NCBI GenBank assembly: GCA_037179515.1
Contig: JAXCGZ010016997.1
Span: 1-64,000, forward strand
Length of the DNA stretch: 64,000 nucleotides
Source: Halocaridina rubra
Taxonomy: Eukaryota; Arthropoda; Malacostraca; Decapoda; Atyidae
Direction: 5' to 3'
The position numbers and the translations under genes were made by a program. The notes under the pieces were generated by a model, which did no database searches, was not told where the DNA came from, and saw only the letters and a list, made by a program, of their open reading frames with translations. Of the stretch, positions 1-10,311 are shown piece by piece (position 1 is the stretch's first letter; every line of letters begins with the position of its first letter).

Positions 1-197
1 ACACTATGACACTACAGTAACTCCTTTTCTCTGGAAGCCTATTGGTGGGGGCGTGCCCACGGACACCACATCTTGCCATCTTGGTGATACAAAAGAGTCA
101 GAAGCAGTGAGAGAGCGAGTAGCAGAGTCTTGTGGACACTGACACATTTAGCATTTACCCTAAGGGGGCGGGGGGCATTGAGGCACAAAATAAGTGT

Positions 198-447
198 TGA
201 ATAGGACTGTCCAGGACAGTTCGATTTTAAGTCTTCCTTCAGTTACGGTTATTTTTTATGCCTACATCAACACTGAATATTCTTGGATATTCATTACACA
301 CCTCTTATTATCCCTTCACTTCTGACGAGTCATTAAACTCTCCATCTCCGTTACTTTTTACTTAATGTATTCTTCGTGCCCAGGCTCGATGGGGGCTGTT
401 TTATTTTTTATTTTTGGCCCGTCCTGGTGTCATAAGCATAAAAAAAA
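198..447 (+). mobile_element. Short LINE/SINE 3'-tail insertion
   Basis: A 250-bp insertion in LTR copy 0 that ends in a run of eight A. The pentamer AGTGT flanks it on both sides (about 193-197 and 448-452), a likely target-site duplication. About 130 bp before the tail (from TGCCTACATCA near 257) match the minus-strand insertion at 11986-12181. The last 65 bp (380-447) carry a tail module ending GGTGTCATAAGCATAAAA that recurs at 19838-19907 and 52690-52757. It could be a strongly 5'-truncated LINE or a SINE sharing a LINE tail. No coding potential is visible. Confidence 0.6.
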
Positions 448-566
448 AGTGTATAACTAAATAAACTAAGTGTTAAGTAACTCTTGCATATCCATTATCA
501 CCTCACACGCTGTAGCTTTGATTAGTGAGTGTAGTGAATATCTAAACGGCACTGGTGGCATACTGG

Positions 567-1212
567 TGTCGTATAGTCGTATATCTTAACAGGAAACGTA
601 AGGCTATTTTCCACCAGTGTCGTGTTAGTTGTACAACTATAGAGCTATAGCGTGCAAGGTGATAACAGGTAAGCTAGGTCGACTTAAGACTTAGTTAATT
701 TACTTATACACTTATTCTACACCTCAATGCTCCCTGCCTCCTTAAGGTATAAATGCCTAGCGCATAGGTGTTCCCAAGACTACTACTCTCTCACTGCTGT
801 TGACTCTTTTTGTATCACAAAGATGGCAGGGCGTGGTATGTTTGGTCACGCTTCCACCAATAGGCTTGCAGAGTAAGAGGGTTACAACTTATAGCTTGAG
901 GGGCATGGCTAAAGGAATACCAATAGGGTACAAGGAGTGCCTATATGTATATTTTCAAGTGTACATGTATGTATTGGTGGAGGCTCTCATGAGAACAACT
1001 CAAATATGTGTGACATATCTGACCTCCATCGATCAGGGACGCAGAGGTGTGAGAAGCCTACGGATTGAACCATAGAACTTTGTCATCTCTCTGTAAACAC
1101 ACACTCTACCCAGAAAACCACCCTGGAAATATCAAGTCACACCACTTGGGCACCCCTGACATTACATGGGTAATGTCATGTTACACTTCTTGGGTAAAAT
1201 TACTTTACGACA
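567..1212 (-). repeat. Solo LTR-like repeat copy 1
   Basis: A 646-bp repeat with inverted tips TGTCGTA...TACGACA, flanked by CTGG on both sides (563-566 and 1213-1216), consistent with a 4-bp target duplication. It matches 20243-20888 and 32166-32805 along its whole length. It is inserted, inverted, in LTR copy 0, so its first 57 bp and the resumed tail of copy 0 (1207-1263) form a palindrome that mimics a long terminal inverted repeat. Orientation is called minus because the gag-like ORF beside the 32-kb copy reads leftward. A TATAAATG near 750 is on the plus strand and so may not be the promoter. Confidence 0.6.
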
Positions 1213-1280
1213 CTGGTGGAATATAACTCTACAACTTATGTTAAGATATTCAACTATACGACAAAGTAAATAATAATAAT

Positions 1281-1546
1281 TGTTAAGGTATGACTACTAT
1301 GAGTCATGATGGTGGATAAAGAGCAATCTTGGGGATATAATTGAAAGTCACAGTCACCGGTTATTATTTGTTTACTATATGAAGCGTCATACAACGTTAA
1401 GACATGGACAAAAAGAAAATGCCAGCTTGGAAAATATGTACTGGGCATATATATAAAAAATATATCAATTATATTATTGTGAAAAATATTAATCTAATTA
1501 GTAAACTTAAGAAAAATATATTTGTCGATTAAGTTTACCCTCAACA
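1281..1546 (-). repeat. Copia 3' LTR
   Basis: The 3' LTR of the Copia element, nearly identical to 6043-6308. It ends at an AAT tract on the left. A polypurine tract (GTGGGGG on the minus strand, 1547-1553) abuts its inner edge, as expected for plus-strand priming. Confidence 0.92.
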
Positions 1547-1553
1547 CCCCCAC
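1547..1553 (-). promoter_or_regulatory. Copia polypurine tract
   Basis: On the minus strand GTGGGGG lies directly before the 3' LTR tip TGTTGAGG. Position and composition fit the RNase H-resistant primer for plus-strand DNA synthesis. Confidence 0.8.
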
Positions 1554-1944
1554 TTAAACTTAAGGTGGCAAATATTTAGCAAACAATGTATATATAAGTA
1601 TACAGGAATCAATGACATATTATGATACATAAGTAGAGCAGCAAATATCAAGTAAATTATTATAATGTAAGTATTAGACATGGCATGGAGCAGGTAAAAT
1701 GGTAGAAATTTATAAAAGAACATAGCTAGGTAAAGAAGCAAATTCCTAGAAAACATCATATTTTTAGTGATCAATAATAAGGCATTCAACAGATTATAAT
1801 TTGCAAAATATTATATGCATATGAATAATAATTGGAATGAATGCAAAATGTATATATACAACATAGAGAAAAAAAAATAGAAATGGTATTTGCAAATTAT
1901 ATATAGGAAAAAAAAAGGGGATTATATATACAATGGTACACACA
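1554..1944 (-). other. Copia 3' untranslated region
   Basis: About 390 bp of AT-rich DNA between the RNase H stop codon and the polypurine tract. No ORF of note. Its short open frames on either strand look like chance. Confidence 0.7.
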
Positions 1945-2595
1945 TTATGTGGTGTATACGCTGCCCCTCAAGGAAGTAAATTTATTTAATTTATCCTTTG
2001 ATGCTGGCTTTGTGAAAATATCTGCGATATTATCGCTTGAAGGTACATAAACTAATTTAACTGCACCGTTCTGAATTTCAGATCTTATGTAATGGTATCT
2101 AATGTCTATATGCTTTGTACGCTGATGGTGTACAGGATTTTTAGCCAGACATATTGCACCTTGATTGTCTACATGAAGTGTTACAGTGGTTTTATTACCA
2201 GCATTCATATCCACCAAAAGCTGACTTAAAAACTTTGCTTCCTGGATGGCAGACGTTAGAGCAACGTACTCTGCCTCGCAGGTTGATAAGGCTACAATCT
2301 GCTGTTTTCGACTTTTCCAAGAAATCAAAGGACCATCATCACATAATATAAAGCCATATCCAGAGATACTGCGTCTATCAGATGACGCACCCCAGTCGGA
2401 ATCACAAAACCCTTGGAGCTTAAGCATTTCACAAGTTTGCCTTTTGAAAGTCAAACCAACATTTATAGTACCTTTAAGATACCTTAGAACATGCCTAGCC
2501 ATATTTAAGTGAGCTTTTGTTGGATTATTCATATTTTGAGACAATATAGTTACAATGTAACAAAGATCATGACGCGTACAGGTCATAAGATATAT
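1945..2595 (-). pseudogene. pol: Copia pol, RT C-terminus and RNase H segment
   Basis: The last 213 codons of the Copia polyprotein. It opens in the RT thumb region with MTCTRHDLCY and continues into a Copia-type RNase H. Visible landmarks are DSDWGAS (first catalytic Asp), the STCEAEY box (catalytic Glu) and HVDNQGA (third Asp), then the HIDIRYHYIR and DIFTKP motifs typical of Copia C-termini. It is out of frame with the upstream RT segment by an indel in a TATATATA run near 2588-2597. A two-base expansion there would explain the shift. RNase H would degrade the RNA strand during reverse transcription. Family assignment is firm. Whether the break is real or an assembly error cannot be told here. 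Confidence 0.9.
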
Positions 2596-3366
2596 ATAAG
2601 ACTGCCAACCATCTCTCTATACAGTCTTGAATCGGGTAATTTCTCAGAATGGTTATCTATGACTTTACTTACACTCAAATCACAAGGAGTGGCTTTTGGT
2701 TTGCAATCTGTCATATTGAACCTATTCAACGGTTTCTCAATGTACCTTGACTGTACCATCACAAACTTCTCAGAATCATGTTTGAATTCAATACCTAAAA
2801 ACCATGAAATATTACCAAAGTCTTTCATCTTAAAATTATGGCAAAGAGAACTTTTGGTAGCATTGAGCAAAGTTTCATTACTGGCAGCAATGATTATGTC
2901 ATCAACCCAAATAATTATGAAAATCTTTGAATTACCTACTTTCTTGGAGTAAACACAAGAATCAGCAAGGGACATATCAAAATCTTGTTCTACAAGGAAA
3001 TTGTGCAACAATTCATTCCAGTTACGTCCACTCTGTTTAAGACCGTAAATGGATTTCTTCAATTTTAAGAACAATTTGTTACCCTTTTCATCAAACTTTA
3101 CAAAACCTTCGGGTTGGTCAATGTAAATTTCACAGTTAATAGGAGCATTAAGATAAGCACTACTTACATCCATTTGATTAACAATTAAATTGTCTTGCAT
3201 TGCCAGTTGTAATAACATACAAATTGAAGTGATTCTGGCAGTAGGTGAAAAGGTTCCGTGATAATCTAAATCATGCACTTGGGAATAACCTTTCGCTACG
3301 TAGCGAGCCTTATATTCTTCAACATTATTAGGACATGATTTCACAGTATACACCCATATACCCCCC
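2583..3366 (-). pseudogene. pol: Copia pol, reverse transcriptase segment
   Basis: RT core of the Copia element. Landmarks in order are YKARYVAKGYSQ, the DYHGTFSPTARITSI block, motif A with QMDVSSAYLNA (catalytic Asp), LKKSIYGLKQSGRNW, the catalytic box WVDDIIIAAS (a variant of YVDD), and FLGIEF. The frame joins the upstream protease-integrase segment only through a frameshift in the C7 run (G7 on the coding strand) at 3361-3367, and the downstream RNase H only through another. All catalytic Asp residues are retained, consistent with recent death or with sequencing error in the two simple tracts. Confidence 0.92.
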
Positions 3367-5307
3367 CACTGCACATCTGCCTTCAGGCAGTTGGGTTAAC
3401 TCGTAAGTGTCATTTTCATTTAAAGAATTAATTTCTTCTTGCATAGCATTAACCCATTTAGAAGAATCTGGGGAGGATATTGCATCATGATATGTTCTGG
3501 GTATATCTACCATCCTGTAACAAAAATCAACAGAATATTTAGCAGCACTTGAATCATTTCCTGTGAAAGAATCATCAAAATCAGTGACGTATTCTCCCAA
3601 ATACGTAGGAACAGTACGTTCCCTAGTAGGATATCGTCGTCTTGCCTCCACATCCTCGTCGATTTTGTCGTTACCTCTTCTGCCGCCACTCACGGGATTG
3701 ACTTCATCTTGACCTTTTCCACTACCCACGGGATCGTCGTCATCTTTCGTCGAGGTTGGCTCATCGGAGTTCGATGTCGGTGGCATTGGTAAGGTTTCTG
3801 AGGAAATGGGTTCTTCGTCGGTTACGTGGCAATTTTCAACCACTGGATTTTCTACTTCATGTTGAAATTTATCGGTGAATTTGACACAACGCACCCTTCT
3901 GACATTATTTTTATTTGGGAAATACACCAAATAGGCTGGACTTTGTCCATTATATCCCAAAAATATTCCTCTTTCACTACGAGAGTCCAATTTCTTTTTC
4001 TCTTGCTCATAGGAATAACATACAGTTCCGAAAATATGCATATCTTCTAGATTAGGTTTTCTGTCAGTGAATAACTCATAAGGTGTCTTTCCAGTTCTTG
4101 GGTTATAGCAACGGTTCCGGATATAAGCCGAAGCTCTAACAGCGTAAGTCCATAGACTTTTGGGCAAATTTGCATTTAAGAGTATGCACCTAGCCATGTC
4201 GTAAAGAGACCGCCAAGATCTCTCGACCGTCCCATTTTGATGTGGGGAATACGGAGCTGTGAACTCGTGTTTGATAGAGTTATTCAAAAGTAAGGATTTA
4301 AAACTCTTTGCTGTGAACTCCGTCCCATTGTCCGTCCGTATGCATTTTACTTTCCCATATGGGGAACTATCAGCCAAGAACCTCTCAGTTGCAGCTACCA
4401 TGTCAGATTTACTTTTAAGAAAGTATACCATTATTATACCAGTGTAGTCGTCGACGAATGAAATGGAATATTTAAAACCTTCTCTTGCAGCTGGTTCAAT
4501 AGGCCCTGCTAAGTCGCAATATACGGACTCGAGCCTACTAGTAGCACGCTTGTCGGCTTTCCTCTTTCTATACTGGGACATTTTTCCGATAGCACACACT
4601 TCACAATCAGATTTTTCTTTAGGAGAAATTTTCATACCATCTACAACATTTTCTAGCTTCAATAAATATCTAAAGTTGCAATGGCCCATTATTTTGTGCC
4701 ACTCAAATAGGGAGTGAGAAACATTTTCACTTTCTTTTACATTATTGAGAAAATACAATTTTCCCTCTTTTCTTAGAGGAAATACAGTGCCATCAGGAGC
4801 CCTTAGCTCAGCACATTTGGGATAAAAGTTGACAGAAGCACCTTTTTCATTGGCCGCATACACAGAAAACATATTTTGTTTATAGGAAGGAACATATAAG
4901 GCATTTTCTAACAAAACTTTACATGGATTACCATTGACATCATACAACAACACATTTGCGGATCCACGACCACGCGCAACGCCATTTGTTCGACATCCGT
5001 CAGCCAACTCAATACAATGATTAGAGTGATTAAAATCACTGTCAAATTTTACAAACTTTGAACCATCTTTTATTATATGAGATATAGCTCCACAGTCAAC
5101 CATTAAATTATTATCAATATTATGTCTAACAGCATTATTACAATTATCATGTTCAAAAATATCTTCACTCACACTGGCTTTAAAAAGGAACGAATGAGGT
5201 CGTTCGGTATCTGTAACATTATCTTCAGCACTCATGGATTTTGTTGAATTAGGGGGATTTTTCCTACATTCACTAGAGTTATGAGTTCGAAATCTGCATT
5301 TATGGCA
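3328..5307 (-). pseudogene. pol: Copia pol, protease and integrase segment
   Basis: This frame continues directly from gag after the TGA at 5308-5310. It starts with a second CCHC zinc knuckle (CHKCRFRTHNSSEC, about 5266-5307), then an aspartic protease motif LMVDCGAISHI (DCGA in place of the common DSGA). The GAG-pre-integrase zinc module follows (WHKIMGHCNF, later CEVCAIGK). The integrase core shows YCDLAGP, RTDNGTEF and NGTVERSW, giving the D, D, E triad. The C-terminal half has the Copia motifs FGTVCYSY and GIFLGYNG and a charged linker to RT. It ends out of frame at the C7 tract. First ATG is at 5235, but homology starts before it. Confidence 0.92.
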
Positions 5308-6069
5308 TCACTTCTTACTATATCTAGATTTTCCTTTATTCTTCTCACTTTTATTCTTACAATCAGGAGATTTATGTCCTAAACTTCCACAAGTATAACA
5401 AGTAGGGGTAAAATTTCGTGCACTAGCCCTACCTTGGTTACCTTTATGGGTTACTTTCATAACATTATCGTCACTATCAAAAGTGTCATGTGCCTTTTCA
5501 GTCTCTTCAAAGTTTCTTAAAGCAATTTTAAACTCAGAAAAACTCATTGGAGTATCTCTCTGTGTAATTACAGTAGAAAAAGTCTTAAAATTTGAAGGAA
5601 GGCCTTTAAGCACCATTGCAGTAAGGAGGCTATCACTAACAGTCTCACCTGCCTGTTTTAATGAATTAGCAGCAGTCTCAGCGCGAATGACATAATCGGT
5701 GACGCTTTCATCGGCTACTTTCTTCAATAACGTAAGCTCAGTATACAGGCAAATAACTCTCGGCTTACCTGTGCCCATGTAATGACCACGGAGTATTTCC
5801 AGTGCCTTACGACCGTTGTCTTTCGCCTCTCTTATCACTAAATTAAGGCTTCGGTCATCTAAAAGCTGAACAAGCTCAGCAAGTGCATCAGCATTCTTCC
5901 CTGCATCAGGGTTTCCGGTGCCGGTCAGGACGTCCAATAGCTTCAGACGTCTCATGTAACCGAGAAATTTAACTTCCCAAAGCTCATATTTCGACTCATC
6001 ACCATCAAATAATAATCTAGCACTAAGGCTGGGCCCATAACCTGTTAAGGTATGATCACTATGAGTCAT
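5308..6069 (-). pseudogene. gag: Copia gag
   Basis: About 253 codons. The likely start is the ATG at 6069, inside the last 26 bp of the 5' LTR, because Copia-type gag homology begins with LFDGDESKYELWEVKF. An upstream in-frame ATG at 6210 lies deep in the LTR and is less likely. The middle matches the UBN2/retrotran_gag_2 type (LTLLKKVADESVTDYV, LKGLPSNFKTF). A CCHC knuckle CYTCGSLGHKSPDC lies near the C-terminus. The frame ends at TGA 5308-5310, but the same frame continues into a second knuckle and protease. The TGA is therefore either a point lesion in a single gag-pol ORF or a readthrough site. A lesion is more likely, since Copia normally has one ORF. Confidence 0.9.
6027..6042 (-). promoter_or_regulatory. 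Copia primer-binding site (half tRNA-iMet type)
   Basis: Directly after the 5' LTR, the minus strand reads GGTTATGGGCCCAGCC. This complements the anticodon-arm region of initiator tRNA-Met, not its 3' end. Drosophila copia is known to prime from an internally cleaved initiator tRNA-Met half in the same way. Confidence 0.85.
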
Positions 6070-6303
6070 GATGGTGGATAAAGAGCAATCTCGGGGATAT
6101 AATTGAAAGTCACAGTCACCGGTTATTATTTGTTTACTATATGAAGCGTCATACAACGTTAAGACATGGACAAAAAGAAAATGCCAGCTTGGAAAATATG
6201 TACTGGGCATATATATAAAAAATATATCAATTATATTATTGTGAAAAATATTAATCTAATTAGTAAACTTAAGAAAAATATATTTGTCGATTAAGTTTAC
6301 CCT

Positions 6304-6308
<5 letters not shown>
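6043..6308 (-). repeat. Copia 5' LTR
   Basis: The 5' LTR, 266 bp, nearly identical to 1281-1546. Its outer end reads TAATGAGG-like on the minus strand because the expected TG tip has become TA where it meets the AAT tract. The likely gag start codon lies inside it at 6069. Confidence 0.9.
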
Positions 6309-6494
<186 letters not shown>

Positions 6495-6589
6495 CAGTTT
6501 AGCGTTAAAGATACATACACTTACAAGTGAAAATAGCATACTTATTAACGTCCTGAGAGATGTCAAAGAAAAAGGGGAGTAGAGGGGAG

Positions 6590-7380
6590 AGTAACTTCTC
6601 CCCAAACTCTAGTTTTGGGGTGTCTAAATGTGTGTGGTTGTAGTACGATAGAGTGCAAAAGATGTGAGATTGGATGTATGTTTACTAGGAGGAGGATGGA
6701 TGTATTGGCATTGTGTGAGACTAAGATGAAAGGAAAAGGAGAAGTGGCATTTAGTGAGGTGACAGGTAGGGTGTCTGGGGTTGAAAGGGGGAGAGCAAGA
6801 AAATGTGTGGCATTATTGCTGAGTGAATGGATGGGAAATAAGGTAGTGGAATGGAAAGAAGTGTCATCTAGGCTGATGTGGGTGAGGGTTAGGATAGATA
6901 GGAGATGTTGGACTTATGTTTGTGCGTATGGGCCAAGGTGTGAGAGAAGTGAGGAAGAGCGGGATGAATTCTGGAATGAGTTAACTAGGTGTGAGGATGG
7001 TCTGAGTAGAAAGAATTATGTAGTTGTGTTGGGTGACTTGAATGCCAGAGTGGGTGATGGAGTGGTAGAAGGTGTTGTAGGAAAATATGGGGTACCAGGT
7101 GGGAATGAGAGTGGTGAGAGACTATTAGATATGTGTGTGGAGCAAGAGTTGGTGATAGGTAGTACTTTTTCAAGAAGAAGTTAATAAATAAGTATACATG
7201 GATGAGAGTGGCAAATGGAAGAGTGAAAGAAAGAGCATTGATGGATTATGTGTTGATAGCAAAGAGAATGATGGGTAGAGTGAAAGATGTGCATGCATTT
7301 AGGGGTGTGGCTGCTTGGATGTCTGATCATTTTTTTGGTTGAAGCAAAAGTGGTAGTAGCAAAAGAGTGGGGAGATGTAG
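6590..7380 (+). pseudogene. RTE-like LINE endonuclease domain, frameshifted
   Basis: Endonuclease/exonuclease/phosphatase-type domain that would nick target DNA. Visible are GCLNVCGCSTIE at the start, DVLALCETKMK (metal-binding Glu region), a surface motif VCAYGPRCERSEEER, and VVLGDLNARVGD with the conserved D-x-N. The reading frame (6615 to 7184) shifts near 7165, where the other copies have a longer run, and shifts again in a T7 tract at about 7330. The C-terminal MSDHF motif with the catalytic His lies just before that tract. Copy 3 has the same T7, while copy 2 has T6 and stays in frame. Confidence 0.85.
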
Positions 7381-9533
7381 AAGGGAAGTGGTGAAGGTGG
7401 AAGAGTTGAAAAAGCCAGAGAAGAGACAGGAATATCAGGACAGGTTGAAATTGGCATATGACTGGGTGAAAGAAAGAGAAGTTGGGGAGTTAGAGGAGGA
7501 ATGGGGCTTGATGAAAAAAGGTTTTTTGGGACATGCAAGTGATGTGTGTGGAAAGAGCTTTGTTGGCGGTGGCATGAGGAGGGACAGCGAGTGGTGGAAT
7601 GAAGGGGTGAAAATGAAGGTGGAAAAAAAAACCAGAGGGCTTTTGAGGAATGGCTGCAGTGTAACAGCAGGAAGAAGTATGAAAGATATAGGGAGAAAAA
7701 TGTGGAATCCAAGTGCAAGGTAGAGGAAGAGAAGAGGTTTGCAAATGTTAGGTGGGGACAGGATTTTAGTACGTCATATGAGGAGAGTAAAAATAATTTT
7801 TGGAAAGATGTGAAGAGAGTAAGGAATGGTGGATCGAGGATGGAAGAGACAGTGAAAGATGTGAATGGACAGATGTTAAGGGAGAACGATGCAAGGAAAA
7901 GATGGGCAGAATATCTTGAGTGCTTGCTGAATGTTGAGGAAGATAGAGAGGCAGCTATAGTGGCAGTGGGGGATGTTCAAGTGCCAGTCATGGGAGATGG
8001 AAATGAAAGAGAGATTACAAGAGAGGATGTGAAAAGGGCATTGTCTGAAGCAAAAGCAGGTAAAGCACCTGGAATGGATGGTGTAAGATCGGAGATGTTG
8101 AAAGAAGGGGGTGTGACTGCATTGGAATGGTTAGTGAGAGTCTTTAATATATGCTTTATATTGTCAATGGTGCCAGTGGAATGGGTGATTGCTTGTATAG
8201 TGCCCCTATACAAAGGTAAGGGAGATGTGTATGAATGCCCTAATTTTAGGGGTATAAGTTTATTGAGTGTGGTAGCAAAAGTGTATGGTAAGATACAAGT
8301 TAATAGGGTTAGGGATAAGACAGAAAATGTGATCGCGGAAGTGCAGAGTGGTTTTAGGAGAGGTAGAGGTTGTATAGATCAGATTTTAATAGTTAGGCAG
8401 TTATGTGAGAAAGGTTTAGCAAAGGGTAAGGATGTGTATTTTGCATTTTTGGATCTGGAGAAAGCGTATGATAGAGTTGATAGAGAAGCAGTGTGGAATG
8501 TTTTGAGTCTATGTGGAATTGATGGTAAAGTGTTGCAAGCAGTGAAGAGTTTGTATGAGGGCAGTAGAGCTTGTGTTAGGGTAGGGAATGAAGTAAATGA
8601 GTGGTTTCCAATGAGTGTGGAACTGAGACAGGGATGTGTGATGTCACTATGGCTATTCAATTTATATATTTATGGGGTCATAAGAGAGGTGAATGAGCGA
8701 GAGTGCATGGTCGTGGTTTTAGAATCGTATATGGGGATGATAACGAGTGGGAGCTGAATCAGTTGCTGTTTGCAGATGATACTGTGATGGTGGAAGATTC
8801 AGAGGAGAAGCTGTGTCAGTGTCAGAATTTGGAATGGTGTGTGAGAGAAGGAAGTTGCGAGTGAATGTGGTAAAGAGTAAGGTTATGAGGTGTACAAGAA
8901 ATGAGGATGGTGCTGGATTGAATGTTATGTTGAATGGAGAGACACTTGAGGAAGTTGATCAGCTTAAGTATTTAGGCTCGGTTATAACTGCAAGTGGTGG
9001 AGTGGAAGCAGATGTGTGACACAGAGTGGATGAAGGATGTAAAGTGTTGGGTGCGTTGAAAGGAATGATGAAGAATAGAGGGTTGGAAATGAATGTTAAG
9101 AAAGTTTTGTATGAGAAAGTGGTTTTATCAACTGTGATGTATGGATCAGTTATGGGGTATGAAAGTAAGTGAGAGACGGAAACTAAATGTATTTGAGATG
9201 AAATGCCTGAGGAGTATGAGTGGTGTATCTCGGTTGGATAGGGTTAGGAATGAAGTGGTGAGAGCAAGAACGGGTGTGAGGAGAGAATTGGCAGCCAGAG
9301 TAGATATGAATGTTCTGAGATGGTTTGGCCATGTGGAGAGGATGGATGATGAAAGACTGCTGAAAAAGGTGATGAATGCGAGAGTTGATGGGAGAAATGC
9401 TAGAGGTAGGCCTAGGTTTGGGTGGATGGATGGAGTAAGGAGACCCCTGAATGATAGGAGGATGGATATGAGGAAAGCAAGTGAGCATGCCAGGAATAGG
9501 AATGAGTGGCGAGCGATTGTGATGCAGCTCTGA
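7367..9533 (+). pseudogene. RTE-like LINE reverse transcriptase, broken
   Basis: The linker (7367-7723), RT (7702-8757) and C-terminal region (8754-9533) are spread over several frames. RT landmarks are AKAGKAPGMDGVRSEML, PLYKGKGD, NFRGISLLSVVAKVYGK, EVQSGFRRGRGCIDQI, motif A with FLDLEKAYDRV, a degraded LRQGCVMSLWLFNLY, and LLFADDTVMV near 8765-8795. The catalytic FADD is intact but out of frame with the earlier part. The C-terminus carries MKCLRSMSGVSRLDR, VLRWFGHVERM and GRPRFGWMDGV, common in arthropod RTE-like elements. In-frame stops occur near 9017 and 9170. Strand transfer activity is lost. Confidence 0.85.
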
Positions 9534-9812
9534 TGGGCTTCTGCTGTTACCACGGGGCTGCATATTACAGAGGTAGCCCTGTGGTAGGGGTAGTAGGGGA
9601 GTTTGGCATTATGAAGTGACACAGGTTGTGGAAAAAGCCAGGAGGATGGGCTGTAGCACTCCAGCAGTGCCATCTGAACGGTTGCTAGCTCCCTCGTCAT
9701 TGCCCATAGAGCAAAGTAATCCCCTTATTGTTTCTTTTCTGTCTCTTTTTTTTTTTTTATGTTGGCTACTCCCCAAAATTTGGGGAAACAACCAAAGTAG
9801 ATGATGATGAGA
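9534..9812 (+). other. RTE-like LINE 3' UTR with terminal hairpin
   Basis: The region from the RT stop to the GAT-repeat tail. It contains CCCCAAAATTTGGGG at about 9771-9785, able to fold into a hairpin. Copy 2 carries a variant hairpin at the same place. Such terminal structures are candidate RT recognition sites. Confidence 0.6.
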
Positions 9813-9887
9813 ATTTACAAATGTACGAACACTTATATGTAGGCAATAAATAAGCAGGTAACTGAGTGAAGTATAAACATTCTTGAC

Positions 9888-9960
<73 letters not shown>

Positions 9961-9978
9961 TTAATAATAATAATAATG

Positions 9979-10040
<62 letters not shown>
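9888..10040. repeat. (AAT)n microsatellite
   Basis: About 150 bp of AAT with a few interruptions (ATTAATAA near 9960, GATAAT near 9978). It directly adjoins a tRNA-derived SINE. Confidence 0.97.
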
Positions 10041-10221
10041 CACCGTGGCTCGAGTGGTAGCGTCCGCGACTCTGAGGCGTCAGGTCGAGGGGTCGCGCCC
10101 CGTCACGGTCTGAGGTTAGCAAGGGCATGCACTCAGGGTAACGATTACATCTGCCAAAACAAGTCCCTCTCAAGAAGGCAACCGTCCTAGCCCTTGGTAG
10201 AAAAGGGAGTCCGTGACGTTA

Positions 10222-10222
<1 letters not shown>
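10041..10222 (+). mobile_element. tRNA-derived SINE
   Basis: Begins CACCGTGGCTCGAGTGG, which resembles a Pol III box A (TGGCTCGAGTGG). A box B-like GGTCGCGCCCC follows about 50 bp downstream at 10092-10102. Spacing and fold resemble a tRNA head. About 110 bp of unrelated body follow, then an AAT tail (10222-10310). The head is not a functional tRNA gene: the acceptor pairing is poor and the sequence runs on without a terminator. It is a plausible SINE with an AAT tail. Confidence 0.65.

Positions 10223-10310
<88 letters not shown>
10222..10310. repeat. (AAT)n tail/microsatellite
   Basis: About 90 bp of AAT directly after the SINE body, perhaps an expanded SINE tail. Confidence 0.95.

Positions 10311-10311
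<1 letters not shown>

Larger units (their letters stand above)
1..1263 (+). repeat. LTR-like repeat copy 0 (split by two insertions)
   Basis: Positions 1-197, 453-566 and 1213-1263 together read as one solo LTR-like repeat in the orientation opposite to the copies at 567-1212, 20243-20888 and 32166-32805. Shared landmarks are a block around AAGCCTATTGGTGG, a GGGGGCGGGG stretch near 165-175, a segment around 453-540 ending near TATCACCTC, and a terminal block ending CTATACGACA at 1263. A 250-bp tail insertion (198-447) and a second LTR copy (567-1212) interrupt it. Its 5' end lies outside the window. I infer a solo LTR because related copies end in TGTCG...CGACA and one sits next to a primer-binding site and a gag-like ORF. 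Confidence 0.6.
6543..9812 (+). mobile_element. RTE-like LINE copy 1 (5'-truncated)
   Basis: A LINE with an apurinic-type endonuclease followed by RT. It is homologous to the copies at 49525-52585 (minus) and 62968-64000 (plus). Relative to those it lacks about 130 bp at the 5' end. The 3' UTR (9534-9812) contains a CCCCAAAATTTGGGG hairpin followed by GTAGATGATGATGAG, a short GAT repeat tail. RTE-clade LINEs characteristically end in short tandem repeats rather than poly(A), which supports the assignment. The coding frame is broken at least five times, so the copy is dead. Confidence 0.85.

Noticed and set aside
567..1263. DNA transposon with 57-bp terminal inverted repeats
   Set aside because: The palindrome is explained by one LTR inserted inverted in another. 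Related copies at 20.2 and 32.2 kb lack the right arm.
10041..10113. Functional tRNA gene
   Set aside because: Box A and B are tRNA-like, but arm pairing is poor and the sequence continues into a SINE body and AAT tail.
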